A stretch of 37,968 nt of DNA from Streptomyces adustus. GTDB taxonomy: Bacteria > Actinomycetota > Actinomycetes > Streptomycetales > Streptomycetaceae. Location of the stretch: positions 1 through 37,968 of the forward strand of contig NZ_VJZD01000074.1 in the NCBI RefSeq assembly GCF_009377175.1, given 5' to 3'. Positions 33,523-37,968 of this stretch are shown here, piece by piece; the first letter of the stretch is position 1; each line of letters opens with the position of its first letter. The notes beneath the pieces are model-generated. The model saw only the letters and a list, made by a program, of their open reading frames with translations, did no database searches and was not told the DNA's origin. The translations under genes and the position numbers were made by a program.

Positions 33523-34644
33523 TCACCAGTGAAGGCTCTGCCTGTTTGGTGTGACGGTGAGGGTGAATTCCTGCAGTGCGGGGGTGCCGTCGGTGTGCCA
33601 GCGGGTGAGGTGTTCTTCGATGGTGTCCCAGAGGTTTTCGGGGCCGTTCTGGCGGACGGTCCATCTTTCGGCGTGGTTGTTGTGGAGGGCGGCCCAGGAG
33701 CCCGTGGTGATGTCGATGAGTACGTCCTCGGTGCGGCCGTCGTGTTCCAGGGTGAGCCGTTGGGCGTGGGGTGCGGCGTTCTGCACGACGAACCGGGTGG
33801 TCCAGTCGGACAGTACGTCGGGGCCGAAGACGGCCTGGCGTTCCTTGCCGGCGCTCAGGTCGGGCAGGAGTCCGAGCGGCGGGGCCTGGTGTGGGCGGGC
33901 GAGCATGAAGCTGACCTGCCCGCTGAGCAGGGGGCCGGATGCGGTGTTGTCGTCGTGGACGGTCAGGCGTGCCAGTTCGGATGCTCCCAGCCAGCCGCCG
34001 ATGGTGGTCAGGATCAGGCCGCCGGGCTTGGTCTGCTCGATCCATGCGGCCGGTACCGTGTGGACGGCGCAGGTGGCGATGATCCGGTCGTAGGGGGCCG
34101 CACCGGCACAGCCCAGCAGTCCGTCGCCGATGACGAGACGGGGGAACATGCCCTGGCGGGCCAGTGCGGCACGGGCGCGGGCGGCGACGTCCTCGTCGTA
34201 CTCGACGGAGGTGACGTGGCTTTCCCCCAGGCGGGTGCAGAGCAGGGCGGTGGAGTAGCCGGTGCCAGTGCCGATCTCCAGCACCTGCGCGCCGGCCTCG
34301 ACGTGGAGGTCCTCCAGCATCCGCAGCACGAGGGAGGGAAGGGTGCTGGAACTGGTCGGCTCTCGCATGATCCGGCCCTGGATGTCGGCCGGGACGATGC
34401 TGCCGGCGATCTGGGTGATCAGCGACTGGTCCTGGCAGCAGCCGGTAAGCCAGTCGGGGTCGTTGTCCAGGACGGGTTCCCACGCGGCGGGCACCGCACC
34501 GTGTACCGAGCGGAAATACCCGTCCCGGAGGAACTCGTGCCGGGGGATTGTGGCGGCGGCGTCCTTCCACGGTTTGGTGCGCAGGCTGCCGCCGGCGGTC
34601 AGGGTGTCGAGGAGTTGCTGGTGGAGCTGTGCCTGCTCGTTCAC
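33523..34644 (-). CDS. PIMT-like methyltransferase of an ATP-grasp peptide (graspetide) system
   Basis: 373 residues from GTG at 34644, with GGAAAGG five bases upstream. An N-terminal helical part (TIPRHEFLRDGYF) precedes the SAM-binding fold with LEIGTGTGYSTALL (motif I), VTSVEYDEDVAARAR, GDGLLGCAGAAPYDRIIATC and IEQTKPGGLILTTIGG. This is the protein-L-isoaspartate O-methyltransferase fold. The C-terminal 170-residue extension is typical of methyltransferases paired with ATP-grasp ligases in microviridin-like (graspetide) clusters, where they methylate an Asp side chain to give aspartimide. The gene overlaps the remnant of such a ligase, which supports the call. No precursor peptide gene was found. 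Confidence 0.82.
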   Translation of the reverse strand: MNEQAQLHQQLLDTLTAGGSLRTKPWKDAAATIPRHEFLRDGYFRSVHGAVPAAWEPVLDNDPDWLTGCCQDQSLITQIAGSIVPADIQGRIMREPTSSSTLPSLVLRMLEDLHVEAGAQVLEIGTGTGYSTALLCTRLGESHVTSVEYDEDVAARARAALARQGMFPRLVIGDGLLGCAGAAPYDRIIATCAVHTVPAAWIEQTKPGGLILTTIGGWLGASELARLTVHDDNTASGPLLSGQVSFMLARPHQAPPLGLLPDLSAGKERQAVFGPDVLSDWTTRFVVQNAAPHAQRLTLEHDGRTEDVLIDITTGSWAALHNNHAERWTVRQNGPENLWDTIEEHLTRWHTDGTPALQEFTLTVTPNRQSLHW

Positions 34645-34955
34645 GTCGTCCTTTCCAGGAGGTCGGCCAGGGCTGCGTACATCGGCAGGCCGGTTTCGGG
34701 TTCCAGCCAGTACCACTGGCCGGACGGGTTGCATTCCAAAAACCACCATTGACTGTCGGCGTCGACGGCGAAGTCGAAAGCCCCGAAGACGAGACCGAAG
34801 CGGGCCAGGTAGCGGTGGAGCGCTTGCTCGATCCGCGGTGGCGGGGTGATGGGGGGTGTAGCGCAGCCGGCTGTAGTCGGTGCGCTAGTTCAGGAGACCG
34901 GAGTCGATACGGACACAGAACGTGTGGGCGCCGATGACCGTCACCCGGACCCGAA
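34641..34955 (-). pseudogene. ATP-grasp peptide ligase, decayed C-terminal fragment
   Basis: Only the end of a graspetide ATP-grasp ligase is left. ALHRYLARFGLVFGAFDFAV, then WWFLECNPSGQWYWLEPETG and ALADLLERTT with TGA at 34641-34643, are the family's C-terminus, including the metal-binding E-x-N of the active site. Further upstream VRVTVIGAHTFCVRIDS and RTDYSRLRY are also recognisable but lie in another frame. The shift is in a six-C run at 34851-34856, and a TAG (where the family usually has Trp) precedes RTDY. The N-terminal two thirds are absent, replaced by the FxLD methyltransferase gene, so a deletion fused two RiPP clusters. Confidence 0.82.
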
Positions 34956-34969
34956 GCGGCCCCGGGGTC

Positions 34970-36178
34970 CTAATGCCAGGTCACCGCGACGACACCGTGC
35001 CGCTTGGGCACCATGCCCCGGGGCAGGGCACCCTGAGCGGGACCGGGCAGGTAGCGGATCTCGGCCGCGCCCCGCCGCCGGTGATGATGCGCCCAGGTCT
35101 GCAGCAGCTCCACGTACTGGCGGGCGAGGGCCTCGGCCTGCGGGCCGTGAGCGACCACGCCGCTTTCGAAGCCACCGGTGTCATCGTTCTCGCGGCGGGT
35201 GCGGTAGGCGATGCTGTCCTCGCTGACCAGCGCCGGCACACCCAGCAGGGTGGATGCCTCCACGAGGCCGCTGTCGACGATGTTCCTGGACGCATGCAGC
35301 CGGGCCGTGCTCGGCAGGTTCAGCGTCAGATACAGCTCCAGCTCGTCGGGCAGGTCGTAGGCCGCCTGCGACCAGCGCAGCAGCCGGGGCGTGTCCAGCG
35401 CGCGGTTGAGCGCCGGTGCGTTCAGGCGCACCCGGTCGTCGTCGCTCTGCACCACGACGCCGTCCCGGAGCAGCACGGTGCGTTCCTCCTTCGCGGCACC
35501 TTGGCCCTGCATGGGCACGAAGCGCGCCAGCCGGTAGGAACGGCCGAGGAGGCTTTCGCCGTCGCGGTCGAACGCGATGGAGCGGGTGGTGCCCCGGACG
35601 GTCAGCGGCACGACGAGCCGGCCCTCGCCGGCGAGCCCGCTGATCCATGCTGGGGCGATGTCCCAGGCGGCCGCGGTGACGATGATCCGGTCGTAGGGCG
35701 CGCCGTCGGCTGCACCGCTCTCGCCGTCGGCGAGGACCGTCTTCACCTGGCCGTATCCGGCGTCGTCCAGGCACCGACGGGCGCGGTCGATGACGTCACG
35801 GTCGATATCGACGGTGGTGACCTCGCCGGCGCCGCCCACGAGTTCCTGGATGAGCGCGGCGTTGTAGCCGCCGGAACCGATCTCCAGAACGTTCATCCCG
35901 GGCCTGATGCCGGCCTGTTCCAGCATCACGCCCTGCAGATGCGCGGCGGACATGACACTGGTGTCCAGGCCATGCGCGTCCTTCTTGACCGGCACCGTGC
36001 TGTGGAGGTCGTAGACGAGGTCCAGGGGTGCTTCGGGTGCGAACCGGTGCCGGGGCACTGCGGCGAAAGCGGCGGTGACGGACTCGGACGTGATCGCGTC
36101 CTGGTCGAGGAGCGCGCGGACCATGTCCGCGCGCAATCGGTCAGCGTTGCGAACGGCCGAGTCATCGGGGGCAGTCAT
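34970..36178 (-). CDS. Methyltransferase, FxLD lanthipeptide system type (PIMT-like)
   Basis: 402 residues from ATG at 36178, with GAGG seven bases upstream. RADMVRALLDQDAITSESVTAAF and VPRHRFAPEAPLDLVYDLHS precede a SAM-binding core (MNVLEIGSGGYNAALIQEL, VTTVDIDRDVIDRAR, APYDRIIVTAAAWDIAP, GRLVVPLTVRGTTRS). This plus the C-terminal 200 residues ending RYLPGPAQGALPRGMVPKRH matches the methyltransferase family linked to FxLD-type lanthipeptides. Such enzymes methylate Asp in the modified peptide. No precursor with an F-x-L-D leader and no LanB/C-type genes are visible here, so the enzyme is orphaned unless partners lie outside the window. Confidence 0.83.
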   Translation of the reverse strand: MTAPDDSAVRNADRLRADMVRALLDQDAITSESVTAAFAAVPRHRFAPEAPLDLVYDLHSTVPVKKDAHGLDTSVMSAAHLQGVMLEQAGIRPGMNVLEIGSGGYNAALIQELVGGAGEVTTVDIDRDVIDRARRCLDDAGYGQVKTVLADGESGAADGAPYDRIIVTAAAWDIAPAWISGLAGEGRLVVPLTVRGTTRSIAFDRDGESLLGRSYRLARFVPMQGQGAAKEERTVLLRDGVVVQSDDDRVRLNAPALNRALDTPRLLRWSQAAYDLPDELELYLTLNLPSTARLHASRNIVDSGLVEASTLLGVPALVSEDSIAYRTRRENDDTGGFESGVVAHGPQAEALARQYVELLQTWAHHHRRRGAAEIRYLPGPAQGALPRGMVPKRHGVVAVTWH

Positions 36179-36492
36179 TCGGTTGCCTCACTTCTCTTGG
36201 AGGTGGTGCTTCTCGGTGATCCGGCTCAGACGGGGTGGCTGGCGGGACCATCGTCGGGCATGCCTGCTCGGCGCGACCATCGCGCCGCTGCAGGGAGGTC
36301 CGCGGCCGCCGGGTGCGCTGCGGTGACCGCTTTCAAGGGCCATGGAGGGAGAACGACACAGACGGTGCTGCCGGAACCGGCGCAGGGGGCCATCAGGCGG
36401 CCTGGTGATGGAGTACACCGGAAGCTGCTCCCTGCGAGTCGAGTGGACCAGCGCACCGAGGATGCACGCGGCACGCGTCGGCGGTGGCTGTG
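36179..36492. other. Gap upstream of the FxLD methyltransferase
   Basis: I looked for a lanthipeptide precursor on both strands and found none: no F-x-L-D leader and no Cys/Ser/Thr-rich core with a ribosome-binding site. The frames open here appear to be GC-driven. The methyltransferase promoter must lie in this stretch, but no clear -10/-35 was seen. Confidence 0.35.
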
Positions 36493-37155
36493 TTACTTCG
36501 GAGGCAGGTCGTCGAGGTTGATGATGGTGTAGGCGCGCAGGCGGCGGATGAGCTGGGAGGCGAGGTACCAGCGCAGGCCGGGGTGTCCGTACGGCAGTGC
36601 CTCCTGGCCGTCGGCAGGTAAGGCGCGCATGCCGCCGTCGGTGTACTGGTAGGGCGTGCCGATCACTCCGTAGAGCGGGGCGCTCTGGGCGAGGAACACG
36701 GTGGGCCTGCCCTGAAGGTGAGGGCACTGCTCGGCTGCGGTCCGGGCGTGCTGGACGCACACCGGCGGCTGTGCGGTGCGTACGACCGCGTCGCCAGGGT
36801 GCATCTCGTGCGGCCCCGCGAGGAAGAGGTAGCCGTGGTCGGTGCGGGCGGGCTGGGCGCAGACCTGGCAGCGCAGCTGCTCCATGCACTCTCGTTGCCG
36901 TGAGGGGTGGACCATCCGCCACCGCGGCCGCCCGGTGGGCAGGTTGTCGGCGCCGATGTTCTGGGAGCAGCGTCCCCACAGCACGCCGCGCAGGTCCCGG
37001 TCCCCGCTCTGCTCGTTCCAGTAGGCGAGGTGCAGGCGTCCGTCGGGGCCTTGGACGCCGCCCAGGGAGGCGAGCAGGTCGGGGTGTTCGCCTTCACGGC
37101 CGGTGATGTAGGGCACCAGCCGGGTAGTGCTCGGGTCGGCGGGACGGGCAGGCAT
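36493..37155 (-). CDS. Hypothetical Streptomyces protein with paired-cysteine motif
   Basis: 220 residues from ATG at 37155 with AAGGGG upstream. The family is not known to me by function. VPYITGREGEHPDL and LHLAYWNEQSGDRDLRGVLW open the protein. The middle has CMEQLRCQVCAQPA and, later, PPVCVQHARTAAEQCPHL, a cysteine/histidine arrangement that could bind zinc. The C-terminus reads YGHPGLRWYLASQLIRRLRA then YTIINLDDLPPK. Proteins of this kind are common in Streptomyces accessory regions and next to regulatory genes. Same strand as the DUF6415 gene upstream. Confidence 0.7.
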   Translation of the reverse strand: MPARPADPSTTRLVPYITGREGEHPDLLASLGGVQGPDGRLHLAYWNEQSGDRDLRGVLWGRCSQNIGADNLPTGRPRWRMVHPSRQRECMEQLRCQVCAQPARTDHGYLFLAGPHEMHPGDAVVRTAQPPVCVQHARTAAEQCPHLQGRPTVFLAQSAPLYGVIGTPYQYTDGGMRALPADGQEALPYGHPGLRWYLASQLIRRLRAYTIINLDDLPPK

Positions 37156-37293
37156 GCGAACGATTCCCCTTCGGTGGGATGACGGAACTGGAGCAGGCCG
37201 GGCGGCCCAGGCCGGGAACAGCGGCACGTTGCCGATGCTGCGCCCGGCGCCGGTGCGCTGTGGGTGCTGCGCCTGGTGCGGTTGTGGTGGGTT

Positions 37294-37364
37294 GGGGCCC
37301 CGCCCCGAGGCTCGACCTGTCCAGGGTTGGGGCTCGGGGCGGGTGCTCAAGCCCCGTCCCGCCG
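37294..37364. repeat. Dispersed hairpin repeat, copy B
   Basis: CCCGCCCCGAG (37299-37309) pairs perfectly with CTCGGGGCGGG (near 37333-37343) around a loop with GGCTCGACCTGTCC, followed by CCCCGTCC-GCCGG. It is a diverged copy of the element at 33252-33320 and lies in the gap 37156-37475, where no gene is supported. Confidence 0.65.
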
Positions 37365-37475
37365 GGGTCCTTCCTGACCGTCCGGCGGGACGGGAGATAC
37401 GGGCGCGACCCTGACCCTGCGGTCGCCGTGGGGCCCCGGCGTGGTCCGGGGCAGGGGGAGAGCGTGGTGGCGGGT

Positions 37476-37967
37476 TCAGCGGTGGCGGCGGACGGTGTTC
37501 GCGCAGCGGGCGTGGATGTGGCCGGCGCGTGCTGCGCCGCCGCTGGGGCTGACGTGGTCGTAGGGGATGGTCTGGTCGTCGTGGTGGAGGGGCTGGTCGC
37601 AGGCCAGGCACATCGCCACCCCCGCCAGCGCTTCGTGGTGGTCGCACAGCGCGGCCAGGGCCCGGGCGAGACGGCGCGCATGGACGAGCAGGTCGTGCCG
37701 TCCGGGTCCAGGCTGGGCACGGAGCCGGTTATGGGCCTTGGTGGTACAGGCGAGGGCGATGTAGCGGGGCACGTCGTCGGCGGGCCGCAGGGTGGCCGCT
37801 TGTTCGACCTGTGTGATGAGCAGGCGGGTCTGCGTGCGCAGGAAGTCGGTGAGTGCTGTGAGTTCGCCGTCGGTGAGGGGGAGGGTTTGGTGGTGGGGGA
37901 GGAGCAGGCCGATGTTCCGGCGGATCGCGGGGAGGTCTGCGTGGTGGGTGGCGGTTTTGACGTTCAC
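37476..37967 (-). CDS. DUF6415-family protein (possibly cut by window edge)
   Basis: 163 residues in the frame reaching the last bases of the window. LTALTDFLRTQTRLLITQVEQ, DDVPRYIALACTTKAHNRL and ARRLARALAALCDHHEALAG resemble DUF6415, an actinobacterial family often found near natural-product and regulatory genes and of unknown function. The C-terminal CLACDQPLHHDDQTIPYDHV and HIHARC add a Cys/His pattern. A GTG at 37967-37965 may be the start, but coding sequence could continue beyond the window. Confidence 0.68.
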   Translation of the reverse strand: MNVKTATHHADLPAIRRNIGLLLPHHQTLPLTDGELTALTDFLRTQTRLLITQVEQAATLRPADDVPRYIALACTTKAHNRLRAQPGPGRHDLLVHARRLARALAALCDHHEALAGVAMCLACDQPLHHDDQTIPYDHVSPSGGAARAGHIHARCANTVRRHR

Positions 37968-37968
37968 T

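Noticed and set aside
36179..36492. FxLD lanthipeptide precursor gene
   Set aside because: No frame on either strand has an F-x-L-D leader or a Cys/Ser/Thr core with a plausible ribosome-binding site.
34922..36532. Plus-strand open frame of 536 codons opposite the FxLD methyltransferase
   Set aside because: The minus strand encodes an intact SAM-binding methyltransferase; the plus frame is a shadow.

Overview
The window is high-GC actinobacterial DNA, almost certainly from Streptomyces or a close relative. The GC-rich third codon positions, the many GTG starts, the divergent dndA/dndBCDE arrangement, the DUF6415, FxLD-methyltransferase and ATP-grasp RiPP genes and the WYL/VOC pair all fit that genus. 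It reads as an accessory (genomic-island) region organised around DNA phosphorothioation (PT), with mobile-element debris at its left edge and inside it.

Layout. 1-780: debris, comprising the C-terminal end of an IS200/IS605 TnpA, a degenerate tRNA-Gln-like 3' half ending in CCA, and a frameshifted DUF6262 (integrase-associated) remnant. 781-3955: small housekeeping-like genes (WYL regulator divergent from a VOC protein, ABM monooxygenase, 5'-truncated DUF4097 protein, barstar-like protein) separated by strong hairpins. 4128-11450: three minus-strand genes, namely an unknown protein with a C-terminal PH-like domain, a single-chain DUF262+DUF1524 (GmrSD/SspE-like) protein, and a CoiA-like nuclease with a long unknown tail. 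11794-20452: the PT core, with a PT-associated putative methyltransferase, a 75-residue ORF, dndA on the minus strand, and dndB-dndC-dndD-dndE as an overlapping operon on the plus strand. The dndA-dndB gap is packed with symmetric GTACGT-type half-sites. 20783-21849: a complete but inactivated IS5-family insertion sequence. 22394-33199: a second plus-strand locus with a large DGQHR (DndB-like) protein, a 1197-residue protein combining RNA-polymerase alpha-CTD-like, sigma region-4-like and HARE-HTH-like modules, a PLD-nuclease/DEAH-helicase, a 54-residue protein, a DndD/SbcC-like coiled-coil ATPase and a small PT-associated protein. The last five are translationally coupled or nearly so. 33250-37968: a repeated hairpin element (two copies), two RiPP-type PIMT-like methyltransferases flanking a decayed ATP-grasp ligase fragment, and two Streptomyces hypothetical genes.

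How the genes may work together (inference). DndA supplies activated sulfur. DndC, D and E insert it into the DNA backbone, and DndB probably tunes expression or modification through operators in the dndA-dndB gap. No dndFGH restriction genes are seen. The effector role could instead be filled by the downstream 22.4-33.2 kb locus, which carries its own DndB-like and DndD-like paralogues next to a nuclease-helicase, and/or by the upstream GmrSD/SspE-like and CoiA-like proteins. The downstream locus is my leading candidate for an incompletely described defence system. The closest published comparison I know of is the archaeal DndCDEA-PbeABCD system, and gene-by-gene homology to it could not be checked here.
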